DNA of 64,000 bases from Chondrus crispus (Eukaryota; Rhodophyta; Florideophyceae; Gigartinales; Gigartinaceae), in the NCBI RefSeq assembly GCF_000350225.1, contig NW_005179229.1, positions 35,870 through 99,869 on the forward strand, given 5' to 3'. Shown here piece after piece: positions 42,492 through 53,995 of the stretch (its first letter is position 1; every line of letters starts with the position of its first letter). A program made the position numbers and the translations under genes. The notes beneath the pieces are model-generated. The model saw only the letters and a list, made by a program, of their open reading frames with translations. It was not told where the DNA came from and searched no databases.

Positions 42492-43000
42492 TGTAGTGCC
42501 ACGCCACGCGCACGCGCAAAAAGGGAAACCAAAGAACGCATGCGCAGCGCACTAGTGGTAGCGGTAGAGTAGTTCGCCGGGGAACGCTCGTGAGAGGCGG
42601 GCCCGGACGGCCTAAAAGGGGTTTGACTGTATAGGATAATGACAACGGAGGGAGTAACTCTAGTCTTGGCAACTAGAGTAAACCCGAGGGTAGTACTACT
42701 AGAAGGGACTTAGACGTCAGAGCCCAAAGTTCCCCTTTACTATCGGAAGGTTGGTCCGGGAATGATAGACTAAGTACTAGTGTGACGGCCGGCGGCGGCC
42801 GTTACACGTGTGCAACCTGGACTACAGTAACTGGATCACTAGATCCAAAGGGACAAAACTAGATCCCCTAGGCCCACGCCTAGTGCTTACTGTCTAGTAC
42901 TGTAGGAGTACCTGGTACAGTACCGCACGGCGGGTTAGCGTAACTAGGTTACGTAGTACACGGGTATATACCCGAAAGAGTAGGGTGTCATTGCACTACA
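42492..43000 (-). repeat. G2 3' LTR
   Basis: 509 bp with perfect 8-bp terminal inverted repeats TGTAGTGC/GCACTACA. On the minus strand it is preceded by a purine tract (ccggggagata, 43001-43011). Confidence 0.93.
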
Positions 43001-43659
43001 TATCTCCCCGGTCAAGACGCTGACACGCCTTGTACAGGTCAGGGGACGAGGGTCACGATTACCTTGTGCACGTAGCTTCGTTCGCGGTCATCATGGGTTC
43101 GCTAGTAGTTGTTCCTTCCCATCGTAGTTACAGGGTGGCAGGCCCTTATGCCGCGGTTTCCCGCGTTGTATCGCCCTCCACGGGCGCATTACTGTTTGGT
43201 CCTCGTGCCGTCGTGGTGCAGGCACGTTGTGAGTGTGTAGTGTAGTCCTCGTCCTTTCCTATGCGTTCCTTCAGTCCGCCCTCCTGATGTCCTTCATCGA
43301 CAGACGGACTGTAGCCTGTAGCCATCCGCGTTAGGCGTCGCGACGTGTGTGCCTAGAACGTGTCGTTTACCCGTAGGGTGATTGTCGACATTGACCATTG
43401 TCGCGGCCTCGGGTACTGTCGCCCGCGTCCATTCCTCGTTCTCTAGACGGGACAGTCTGTCCTGGGAATACGACGAGGCGAGACGTCGGTCGCGTGCTGT
43501 AGCCCTCGCCCATCCCACGTGTAGGCTGGCGACCATTAATTTTTAGGCGACCGGCGGCGGTGGCTCGAGTGGGTATCCAACAGCTATCAGCTCGGTAGCT
43601 ACGACGATCACTTGTCGAGCCTCTTATCGCCCGTTTTCCTCGGCGCCTCCTTGCTTGCG
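43001..43659. other. G2 region between 3' LTR and the opposite-strand gene
   Basis: About 660 bp with only short ORFs, none convincing. It would hold the promoter of the plus-strand gene that follows, but I can point to no clear TATA box. Confidence 0.4.
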
Positions 43660-44988
43660 ATGTCCTTCATGCCCTTCCCTTCCTACGAGGAGGCATGGCG
43701 TCATGACTTACGCCTCGTCGAGAACATACGGTACTACGCACAAATGCCCTGGGTTCTCCCGGGTCCTGTCCGCGATCGGCGGTTCTTGAGCGGTTACGTG
43801 ACCGGAGGGATGTTTCCCTGCGGGACGCCGTGGTCCGCGATTGGCTCGTACGACTGGTGTCGGCACATAGCGGTCGCTGACTTCAGCTTGCACCTCCCCC
43901 GCTACCGGTCTACGGCTGAGGCGCGCGAGGCGCACGGCCGACATGTAATGCCGCTGATCCCGGTACCTCCCGGCATTCCGGTGGACGCGTACGCGTATCG
44001 CACCGAAGGTGAGATCTAATACGTGCGGCAGTTGTGCCGATTGAATGTCGAGCGGTGGACTGGGGAGCCGTCGGTTTCCAACGAAGCATTATGTTGGACT
44101 ACGCCGATCTTGAGGCGTGAGTTTCGCTACGTGACGAAACAGGGACGTCCATTCTGGCAATGGGTAGCCTGAGAGCGCCGCATACGTGCGAGGACCGGGC
44201 TGTTAATCCCATATCAAAACATCGAGGCGGAAACCATCCATCCGAGTGTTCGCCCCCGGCTTTACCTGGGCAGGCCCATGCGATTCGGGAAGTATGAGGT
44301 GTCCCGCAGCTGTCATGCCGAGCTCCCCCCTGTAGTTACCTACAAGGCTTTCGCGTTAACGGACCCGCAGAGCGGCTATTGGACAGTGTTCCACTCGGAG
44401 TGGGCTGCGAGGGTGGCTGTTTGGCTCCTTTGGGATGCATACGACAAATACCAACTGTGGTATGTACCGCAGTTTCTCAGGCGTGACATCCGGGCTCCCC
44501 GCTTGGCAGCGGTGCTCAGTTCCCTTTCAAACGAAAAGGAGTTGCACTCCCTTCTCGACCTTATTGACAACATCGATTGGACATCCGCGGAGTACGCGCA
44601 CACCTCGCCCGATGGCGAAAACCTGGAGAATCCGGGCGAGCCTGTGCCCGGTGATTTCGTCTGGTTTGACGCATGGGCGAAGGAGCGTGTGCCCCGCCAT
44701 GAGGCGCTAGAGCGACGTCATCGTCGTCCGGGAATGCCAGCGAATCGAATCTGTGGGTACGTTGCTGCTGGAGTCCCTGGCTTGACGGATGTTGGATCGG
44801 CCGCGCGCGATGCCCTCGCGATACCGTCATACCCCACACTGTCCGTTAACCACCCGTCCGGTGGTGTCTCTCCGAATCCTACGCAGATGACCGCGATCGA
44901 CATTGCGCGGCGAGGCCGCGAGGTTCGAGCGTGGCTTGTGGAGTGCGGCCTTAATGTAGCCGATTTACGGCCGACGGCGCGGCCCTGA
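43660..44988 (+). pseudogene. Opposite-strand gene in the G2 3' region, unknown function, two internal stops
   Basis: A single plus-strand frame runs from ATG 43660 (MSFMPFPSYEEAW) to TGA 44986-44988, 442 codons, interrupted only by TAA 44017-44019 and TGA 44170-44172. Sequence on both sides of each stop reads like ordinary protein, rich in Trp, Tyr, Arg and Pro. Visible stretches include FHSEWAARVAVWLLWDAYDK and DFVWFDAWAKERV. I recognise no domain, signal peptide or membrane segment. It lies antisense to gag-pol, between pol and the 3' LTR. Extra antisense ORFs at this place are known in some plant Ty3/gypsy elements. It could also be a captured host gene or part of another nested element. 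The in-frame stops match the decay of gag and pol. Confidence 0.6.
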
Positions 44989-45029
44989 CCTCTTGGGGGC
45001 GTACCCACTTAGCCACGACACGACTGACG

Positions 45030-45251
45030 GTGTGCCATTGGTGTGAAGAGGGTTTATGCGAGGAGTGTTGGGCCGCGTACAGTGCGCGTCGGATCCAGCC
45101 ACTTGGATCTCGTAGTGAGTGTGGGGCTCCGGTCGAGACGACCGGCACTGCGGAGGTGATCATGGTGCCCAGTGGTGACGAGGGTAGCCCCTCGAGCCCG
45201 CACACGACGACGTTTCAAAGTACGCCGGGTGACTTCCTCTCCTCCTCATAG
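45030..45251 (+). other. Cys-rich short frame after the opposite-strand gene
   Basis: The plus frame is open from 44955 to the TAG at 45249-45251, without an ATG before 45162. It encodes CX2CX4CX2C (Cys at 45033, 45042, 45057, 45066; CHWCEEGLCEEC), a zinc-binding-like pattern, then a Ser/Thr/Pro-rich tail. It is in the -1 frame relative to the preceding gene and overlaps its end. It may be that gene's C-terminus after a frameshift, or chance. Confidence 0.35.
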
Positions 45252-46812
45252 TTCGACGGGGAACGTGACGCTTAACGTCGTTCCGTCGTACAGACCTTGT
45301 AGGCCCTTCCCAGTCCGACCTACTGTAGCGTCCCTCTCAGTGTATCATCTGGTGTCGAGATGTGGGTTCGCGTCACGGAGGTGTTTCGTGACTGGACGTA
45401 CTGTACAGAGTGCCAAATAGTGTGGCTGTTTCTTGCCCTCGTCATCGGTACCTGAACCTGCCTACCTTCACCGTCCCTAGCTCCTGCCTTCCTGGGTTAC
45501 CGTCCCTCTTACAAACGCGTGCTGGCGTGTCCACTCCCTACTTGCCTATGTGTGTGACGGGACGAGTACGCGACATGCGTTTAGAGGGCGCTCTGGGAGA
45601 GCGGTGGGGTTGGTGGTGACGTTAGCGAACGCCGAGCTGAGAGGCGACGACATTCGCGTGAGATGACGTCAATGGTGTGGAATTCGGGGTGCTGTGCTCT
45701 CCTCGAGCGGGCCCCCCAAAAAATGCCGTGACTGTGATGCGGTCTACTGCTACTGCAGTAGAACACCTGGATGTGGTACTGTAGTACCCGGCGAATATTG
45801 TGACCTGCTTCAGCGAGTCGGTCTCGCTAGTTGGCACCGGGATGTGGTGTTCCAACTTCCTCCGTACTTCCACTGTCGTCCGTGATCATCGCCATCAGCG
45901 CCGCGTCACCCACCGAACGCGGGGAGGTCGGGAAGTGTCGTGACGAGAGGCGGAACGGGTCTCCGTGCTTGAGGGTACAGCCCGGATAGACGGGAGTTAT
46001 CCCGGGAGAAGGGCGGCGACGTTCTCCAGCGTTTCGTGCGCGTCGCCACTTCTCTTCTTCGGCACGTGAGAGCCGTTATCGCATCCGGGCTCCTCCGTTG
46101 TTGCCACCAACCTCTTCCAACTCTATGGGGCCAACACTGTCCTTGCCCTGCGCATCTGGCTGTGCGAGATCGTGGGTCGCATCTCTCCTGGGAGCGATAC
46201 AGTAGCGCATAACGGGAGACGCGGCGCGAGGGGTTTTGGGTGTGCTCGTGGTTGGGGGCGTCGGACTGGTGATGGTGAAGTCATGGGACGGGGGAAGTTG
46301 AGGGTGAAATTTCGTGGTGCGCTTTGTTGCCGTGTACAGTACAGTATCTCATTCGACTGTACTGTACTCCCGAAATCATCATCTGAAAAATCACCCCAAA
46401 CTTTGCTCCTGATAATCCCAAAAGTCGACAAAATATTCTCTTGATTTTTCTCAAAAGAGGACCAAACTTAGGGTCAGCATTGCTGGACAAATCGCCAAAA
46501 ATGTTCCCGCAAAATTACCAAAAATTACCGAAATCCGCTGTCTGACCCGGCAGCACAATTACACCGATTGTTGGCGGACTTCTGATTTTTCCCAAGCCGT
46601 TTCAAGCTGGACCTGGTACAGTAGGTGTACAGTACCGTACACGGTATGCTGTACCCTCTGATCACCCTTGTCAGTCTGGGTGCATTTGACGCCTTCTACC
46701 GAGGCGAGTTCCAGTTATTTTAACTGTACCTCTTCGGCGACTACCGCGAGTCGGTCTTGGGGCTACTCTTGTGAGTTGTATTGGACGCGTGGGACTCACA
46801 TTGCGGCCAAGA
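45252..46812. other. G2 3' noncoding region
   Basis: 1.5 kb without a supported gene on either strand. It holds AT-rich stretches (46380-46560) and several inverted repeats of the CTGTACTGTAC type (46333-46371, 46612-46652). Confidence 0.5.
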
Positions 46813-49800
46813 TCAGCCGTCAATCGCCTCACCTATATTTGGTGGTAAGGGTTCCTTCCTTCGTCTGTAGTACCTGACGAGCATATTGCGCGGCAAATCG
46901 CGCGTCGGCTGCCAGGTGTCATCCCTCGGTAAGTACCCATACCACCGAACTCGGTGTATCAGCTCGCCGCTGCTGGTGAGTCCATGATCAACGATCTTCT
47001 CGACGACGTATTCCCGGGGGTAATACCGGTCTTGTCCGCTCGGTGGCGAATCTTCGAGATCGTCGATGACGGTTGACTCTGGACTAGCGAACCTAACCTT
47101 GCGGTTGTTCCCCGACTTGTATCGACTGCGTTGCGGCGTAGAGGTTTCGGCTTGTGTAGCCGTAATAATCCCCGATTAGCGTGTCCCTTGCTCACGCAAA
47201 CGAGGACTTCGCCTAAAATGGCGTAGAGTCTCCTCCCCCCGGTCAAGATCGAACGGAGTATCACAGTGAGACTGCACCGATTTACTTGGTTCGGTGCTAC
47301 CCTGCAGCGATTCATGCCGAGTTTGCGACCGTGTTACCGGCCTGCGAGCTCCCTGCTCGAGGTCCGTATCGCTGTGTTTAGCGTCGGAATCATCAAATAT
47401 TTGATGACGGTCTTGCGCGGTCGGGCTGCCTTCGTCTTCTTGGTAGCTCGACGCGCTGCTATTGGGAGTTGACTCCTGTCCTTCCGGGACACAAGGGTGT
47501 TCCGCGGTTGGAGTAAGGGGTCTCCTTACCCAAATACGCGAATTTCTTCGCGGGTTTTCGTCGGTGGCCGACGTAGTTAGTTCAGCTAAACCGCGAGCGG
47601 CCGCAGTGTTAGTAGCGCTTATCCAAGAGGATTGCACCTTAATAAACTAGGGACTACCCGAGTTTATCACCACTTTCGGAGCGAGCGTGACTCTGTCTCT
47701 CGACAATCTTTCTCGAAATCCATCCTCCTTTTGTACGACTACGGTGTCCGGATTTACTTCTGCGACATCGTACGGACCTTCAGCGACCGGTGATAGTTTG
47801 TGTTTAGGTTCCACCTTGGGGTTGGTGTACTCCTTCCGCACGAAGATGCGGTCACCGATTCGGATGTTTTCCGTGTATGGACGTAACCTCTTGTCGAAAT
47901 CTCGCTTATACTTGGCTTGTCGGTTCGCCATTTTCTCCTTGGCGGTTGACATCAGGGCTGCGAGCCATTTCTTCTACTTGATCATGTGGTGTTTGACGGA
48001 CACAGTGTCCGAGATCTCCGGTTCTGCTTGGAGTGACAGTGCCGGAGGTCTGCGAGATAGAACTACCTCGAATGGCGCAAGTCCCGTTGACGAGTGGGAC
48101 TGGATGTTATACGCATACGTTAGTGCGTCGGTGAACAAATCCCAGTTGTTGGGGTGATCTGCGACGTAGTGTCGCAGAGCAGCGAGTATGGTGCGGTTGA
48201 ATCTCTCGACTTGACCATTACATTGTGGATGGTAGGTCGTTGTAAAGAGGTTTTTAACCCCCAGTATCCGGCAAACGTCTTGAAAGAAGCGTGCCGTGAA
48301 TTGACTCCCGTTGTCGGAGAGTAGGTAAGCCGGGGGTCCGTAGACGAGAACCCAGAGGCGTACAAATTCGCGTGCTATTGACGCGGCGGTGATCCTTCGC
48401 AGGGGCACCGTACGAACTAGATTCGAGAAGCGGTCCGTTATTACAAGTAAGAAGTTGTGTCCACGAGCTGTCCTGATCAGCTCGCCCAGTATATCGATAC
48501 TGACGAACTCCAACGGCGATTTAGCTGGGAATAAATGCATTCGCTTCACATTCTTCCTCAGTGTAACCCTGTTCTTCGCACACGTGGTGCAGTTCTTAAC
48601 TGTTCTGTATGCCTCAATCGCCATGGAGGGCCAATATAAATCCCGCCGAAGCGAGTGATATAGCTTCCTGCCTCCAGGATGTCCGGACAACTTCGCATAA
48701 TGGTGAATACGCAAGATCCGTGGTCGTAGTTCTTCCGGCACCACGATTTGTGGAAACGATTCCACTGTGCGGGTCAGATACCCGTTTTTGTCATCAGCAA
48801 ACGGGACCTCCTCCCCCCGGTCAAGCTTCGCGCGTATGAATTGACAGAACTTGTAACGATCTTGCGCGCGAACCAGTTCGTCGGTTGTGATCGGGACGAG
48901 GAGTTTGCTGTCATCCCGCTGGCTTTGCAAGAGCGCGGCGTCGTACTTTGCGAAATCATGCGATATGAAATCCGGTTCTTCTGGTTCTTCTGCGAGGAAA
49001 CACAGAATCTCGTCGTCGATATCTGACGTGGTCTCGCCGCTTTTCTGAAGTCGTGACAGGGCGTCAGCCTGGATGTTGCAGATACCCTTTTTGTATCGCA
49101 CCTCAAAGTCGAACTCACTGAGGCGTAACCTCCAGCGTGTGAGTCGGCCTGATGGCTCCGTAATCGTTAGCAGCCACCGGAGTGAGGCTTGATCGCTGAA
49201 CACAGTAAAGCGTTCTGACATCAGGTATGGCCTGAGTGTAGTTAGCGCCAGGCGACAGCGAGGCACTCTTTCTCAGGCGTTGAGTAGTTCTTTTCGGAGT
49301 CCTTCAAGGACCTTGACCAAAAGCCGATCGGACGTCGTTCGCCTTCCTTCGCGGCTTGGAAAAGCGCACATCCGACCTGATAGTCGCTTGCATCTGTGTC
49401 GATGGTGTACGGTAGTTCGGCCTTAGGTAACGCCAGGACGGGTGGCGACGTGATCGCTTCGATAAGCGTACGGAAGGCTTGGTCTTCTTTGTCTCCGAGT
49501 GGCTCGAGTTTGACTGGCTGGCCTTTTCGTGGTAATGCGTTCAACGGCGCCGCTATATGCGAATAGCGCGGAACGAAGCGGCGGTAAACATTACACAAAC
49601 CGAGAAACGCGCGTAACTCCGATTGAGTGCGCGGGTGTTTCGCCATCGTTAGGGCGCGCGTCGATGTCTCGTCGACTTCCAAGGTACCCGGACGTATCAC
49701 ATGTCCGAGGTACTTCACTGTATTGGTGAACCAATCACATTTCGCTAGTTTGAGCGTAATTCTCCCTCTCATCAGCGTGTCCAGGATAGCTTCCACCGCC

Positions 49801-51568
49801 GTGAAGTGCGACTCGAAATCGTTCGAGAAGACGATTACATCGTCCAGGTAGACAAGACAACTCCTCCACTTGAACGGAGAGAGGAGAATGTCCAACGTCC
49901 TCTGGAATGTTGCGGGCGCATTACTTAGCCCGAAAGGCATACGTCGGAACCGATAGAGTCCCGAATGCGTCACGAACGCGGTCTTGTCCCGGTCCTGCTT
50001 CCGTACGGGTATTTGCCAATAACCCGAGTTACAATCCAGTGTTGTGAGCACTGTGGCATCTCCAAGTGAGTATATGCACTCGTCTATCCGTGGCAAGGGA
50101 TAGGAGTCCCGTATTGATACCGGTTTCACTCTGCGGTAATCAACGCAGAACCTCAGACTTCCGTCTGGTTTGGGCACCAACAAGACTGGTGAAGCCCAGG
50201 CTGACTGAGCCGGCTCGATAACGCCTTGCTTGAGCATGCGCTCAACTTCTTCGCTTTCGGCTTGCCGTTGCCTGCGTCCAGCCCGGTATGGCGGCTGTGC
50301 GATCGGCTTCGTGCCGGGTTGCAACTCGATGGAATGCTCGGTTGTCGAGATCTCACCGAGTGAACCATCCCACCTCGCAGAATGCCTGCGTAACATTTCA
50401 CGCAGCTTGGCGCGGTGTTTCGCCTCTACGTGCGTCAGGTCAAGGTCGTCGACGGTATTTTTCTTCTCCGAGTCGGCGGCCTTGCCTGGAATCTCCGAGC
50501 GAGCAGAGTCTTCTGTCTCCACCGAAGTGGAGTTTTTCGACGAATTTTCTTCGCATGCCATGAGGCATTCGCCAATGTTGGCGTGATCTTCGCGTACTGA
50601 AGGCGTTTTCTTCACCCCCAGAAGGTCAGCGAGCATGATCCTCGTAGGATACACTGCTGTTGGGTGAGGTAACAAAGTTCCAATGACTTGATTCTTGATG
50701 AGAGTCTTCGGACGTTTGTTGAAGTTCGCCACAGGTATGCGAAATGGCAGGCCTGGAGAGACCTGAACGACACCGTTGGTGGGAGCAACTAAGTGGGTTG
50801 CGTACAGCGCGTCACTCGGCTGTACGACCATCATTCCGTGTCCGCGAGAAGTAGCCGTGACCCACGTTTGTGACTCGGGCGGCAGTTCGGTTATCTGCGC
50901 CACGCATATTTTGGGGGACGTTCGACCCTTGTCGAACCCGTACTCCTGCCCCGGCGGCAGCGGTGCGAGCCTGGGATTCCGCCTAAGCGGCCGGCGTGTG
51001 ATCGGTACTGTAGTACCGTCATCCATGAGGATGGCCTTCTGACGAGGAAATATCGCCTCGACGAAGCAGTCACAGAAATCACATCCCAAGATCATGGGTT
51101 CGGCAAGCGTGTCACAAACGATGAACAGGAGCTTAACAATCCTGCGACCCAGGCGTACGACTAACTTGGTTGTCCCTGCCATTTTGATCGGATTGTCGTT
51201 TGCATCCGCCACGTTCGGTAGTTGCGTACCAGTTTCGATCTCAGTGTCTGGCGTCAGTGCGCTCTTCCGGATGAAGTTCGGGCCGGCGCCAGTGTCGACG
51301 ACACTGAGAATCTTTTGAAGCAGGTCTTGCTGGGGGCCAATATCACAATAAACCTTGTAATTGCGTTTCTTCATGACGAAGACCTTGTCAGGTACTGTAG
51401 TCCTGATTCGGCGCCATGGCCGTCGCAAAGCCGTCCGATTTTCGATATCGGGGCTGCGTTTGCCCTCCTTTGTTTCAAGCAGTTTCTTGAGGGGGTGGGG
51501 GCGGGACTGTAGCCCAGCCGATCCCTCAAGCGGTGAGGGTCTCGACTCCCTCTGCGGGGCTCCCCCCG
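46813..51568 (-). pseudogene. G2 pol with C-terminal chromodomain, broken
   Basis: Gypsy pol in the -1 frame relative to gag, open across the gag stop. Domains: protease VVDTGAG, reverse transcriptase YLDD (49850-49839), RNase H (IDTDAS), integrase zinc domain (HPGGRK...CTTCAKNR), DDE core (SIDILGEL, LSDNGSQF, NGQVER), then a disordered tail and a chromodomain at about 47013-46850 (starts EYVVEKIVDHG, contains VRWYGYLPRDDTWQP). The chromodomain places G2 among chromoviruses and usually directs integration by reading histone marks. Damage: one G lost near 49252 in RNase H (after CLAVAW), and in-frame stops at 47974-47976, 47647-47649 and 47176-47178. The last true stop is 46813-46815. Confidence 0.93.
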
Positions 51569-53827
51569 TTAGTTTCCCGAGCGATTCGGAGATTTCGCTC
51601 GCTGCAGAACGGCCGGGTGTCGCTCATCGGACTTCCTGGTTTCCGCTTGTCTCGCGCTACCTCGGTGGGGCGCGGTTTCGGGCATTTGTTTCCCGTCGTC
51701 AGAGAATTGTGCTCGCGCGCGGTGAAAGCTGGCTGCAGGCACTCTTCCCTGTTCCTCAGCCGTAAGGGCTGTAAAATTCCTTACCACTTGCCACTGATCC
51801 TTCAACGCGAGCTTGCACTCGGGAGAAATGTGGTCATTCTTCATATAGCAAATGTGGCAGATAATACGGGCCTCCGGGCCCGGTGATGTCAGACGTGAGC
51901 GGTCACGCGGAATTACCCATCCGGGACGGCTTCGATTGGGAGTTCTGTCGAAGTTCATCCGTTGGGGCTTGACGATGTTACCGCCCATGGACGTGGCGTG
52001 CGACCGCGGCGTGAAGTACATCGCCGGGTCGCTCTCCGTGTCTATCTTCGAAGTTGGCCTGGTATACGGGAGTTCGCTCGTGTCGTCCGAGATCAGTTCG
52101 GCTATACGAGCCGCATTTGTATCACCCAATAGGTGTACATTTTCCAAACCTTCATGACGGTGATTAAATCCCAGGACCTCGTCGGAAGTGTTGGAACGGT
52201 CGGCATATAATGCCGGTCTTGTACGCTGCTTAGCCAGCGGATGGCTCATTTTTCTCGGTATTCCGGTCTTCGCCGTCTCCGATCGCTTCGGGGTTTGGAC
52301 GCCCGCACGCGCGCCGTGCGTCTTACCTTCGGCACTGGCGAATTGTACCAGTTCGAGGTAGGTAACCCGAGAGTTCCCCTCGCGATATCGGGACACCAAA
52401 GACTTGGTGGCGGGGATGAGTCCGTCGACGAATATGGTCTTCTTCTCGTCCTTTGAATGGACGTTGCCACAGCGGATGGCTGCCTTATTCAGTAGAGCAC
52501 TGTACTCCTCTTCCGTTTCGGAAGTTCCTTGACGGACGCTGGTGAGACGTACAGTAGCCTCGCGAATTGCATCATGTGTCGCGTATGAACGCAACAGGCA
52601 GTGGACGGCTTCGGGCCAGCAAGTCACACCACCTTCATCCGCGGTAGATGAATTGTTGACAGCGGCGTAATGATCCGCCGCTGTCCCATCGAGAAAATAC
52701 TCGAGAGCGCAGTAAGCTTGCGCTTCGCTCATTCCTTGAGCGTCGCACTCGTTTGCATAACGACGTAAGAAGTCGAAAACGAGAATGCGGTCTTGTCCGT
52801 CGAAAATATGACGTCTTAAAATTACCATCATTCTTTTGACTTGATGACACAACTGTCCAAGGTCGCGTGATCTGGACCGACGTTTCAGGCGGTAGTACCT
52901 GTAGCCCAATACCTCCTTATATTTGGCGTCGGTTGCCGTCAGCGACTTGAGACGATCAAAGCGGTCGCCCTTCGGTCAGAACGTTCCTTCACGATTTGGA
53001 GCGTATCGGGATAGATGCCCTGTGTCGTCGTCCTCACTGGACGTCTTGCCTGAAGAATGGCGGCGTCTTCGATCCAGGGAAGAATCGCTGTCACTGTGAT
53101 CTCGGCAATCGCGGTGTTTCCTCGAAGTCTTCGAGTGTGAGGCGCGACGTCGGTGGTCACGATCTTCTCGCTCTCCGCGCTGAGCGCGTTCCAAGCGTTT
53201 CAAACGAGCGACGAGCTCGGAAATTTTCGAAAATGATCCTTCTTCGAGATCTTCATCGACGTTCCTCTCAACTGGAGGAAGGGGCTCCGGGGTCTCTCTC
53301 TGCCTCATGGCAGGTCTTGGTTCAGCCAGCAGGGGCTGTTCTCGGATCACCGCGCATTCCATGAGCGCGTTCACATCCCTTCGGAGGGTCTGTAAATCTG
53401 TGATAACAGTATCCAGCTGACTTGTGCGAACCGCGAACGTCCGGATATCCTCGCGTAGCGAGTCGACTGACGCACGCAAAGTGCGATTAATCTCTCGGTC
53501 ACGAGCTTGATCTTCCGCAACACAAATGTTTCGTACTGCCTGAGCACAAATGGGCTCGTCATCCACTGTATTGGTTGGAATAAATACGGCGGAACCCGGT
53601 TGACCGGTCGGGTCCGATGTCGCAGGGGGTTCAGGCATTGCCTGTGGTTGTTCCGGTTGAACAGGAGCCGGAATGTCCTGGGCTGCGTTGGTTGCAGCTG
53701 ACCCCAAGTCTCTTGATCTTGCGGGGAACGAGGACGCTCGTTTACGGGCGATTTGGCTGGCGGTTTCGCGTGTGGTCACGCGTCGCTGAGTCCGAGGTGC
53801 GTAGTTCGTACCTCGTCGCGTCGCCAT
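51569..53827 (-). pseudogene. G2 gag, one internal stop
   Basis: A gag frame of 752 codons from ATG 53827 (MATRRGTNY), broken by one TGA at 52976-52978 (after REGTF), after which the same frame continues. The N-terminal part is charged and Ser/Arg-rich. A capsid-like domain follows (52900-52280, with FDFLRRYANEC and YFLDGTAADHY). A CX2CX5HX4C knuckle lies at 51859-51815 (CHICYMKNDHISPEC). The gene ends TCG GGA AAC TAA: GGGAAAC (51578-51572) is a consensus -1 slippery heptamer directly before the stop, with GC-rich hairpins following. Confidence 0.9.
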
Positions 53828-53970
53828 CCCGTAGGCGTATCTTCTCGTCCAGTCGGCGGTCTTGAAACTTGAAAGCGTCGCTCGGCGGCGCTCGTACAGT
53901 TGTGAGGGTAGTGTCGAAACACTGTAGAGTAGCTTAGAAAGAAAAAGATAGGGAAAATGAAAAGAGAATC

Positions 53971-53993
53971 TGGCCTTCTAGGTCAGGAGACCA
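53971..53993 (-). other. G2 primer-binding site region
   Basis: On the minus strand the sequence after the 5' LTR is TC then TGGTCTCCTGACC (53993-53981), complementary to a tRNA 3' end. It continues with TAGAAG, as in G1. Confidence 0.7.
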
Positions 53994-53995
53994 GA

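Noticed and set aside
43591-43610. A 15-base match (agctacgacgatcac) between the G2 3' region and the C1 leader at about 35570
   Set aside because: Too short and isolated to show exchange between elements.
46813-53827. A reassigned stop codon in this genome
   Set aside because: A1 and A2 have long intact frames ending at normal TGA. The G2 frames contain all three stops and a frameshift, so decay is the simpler reading.
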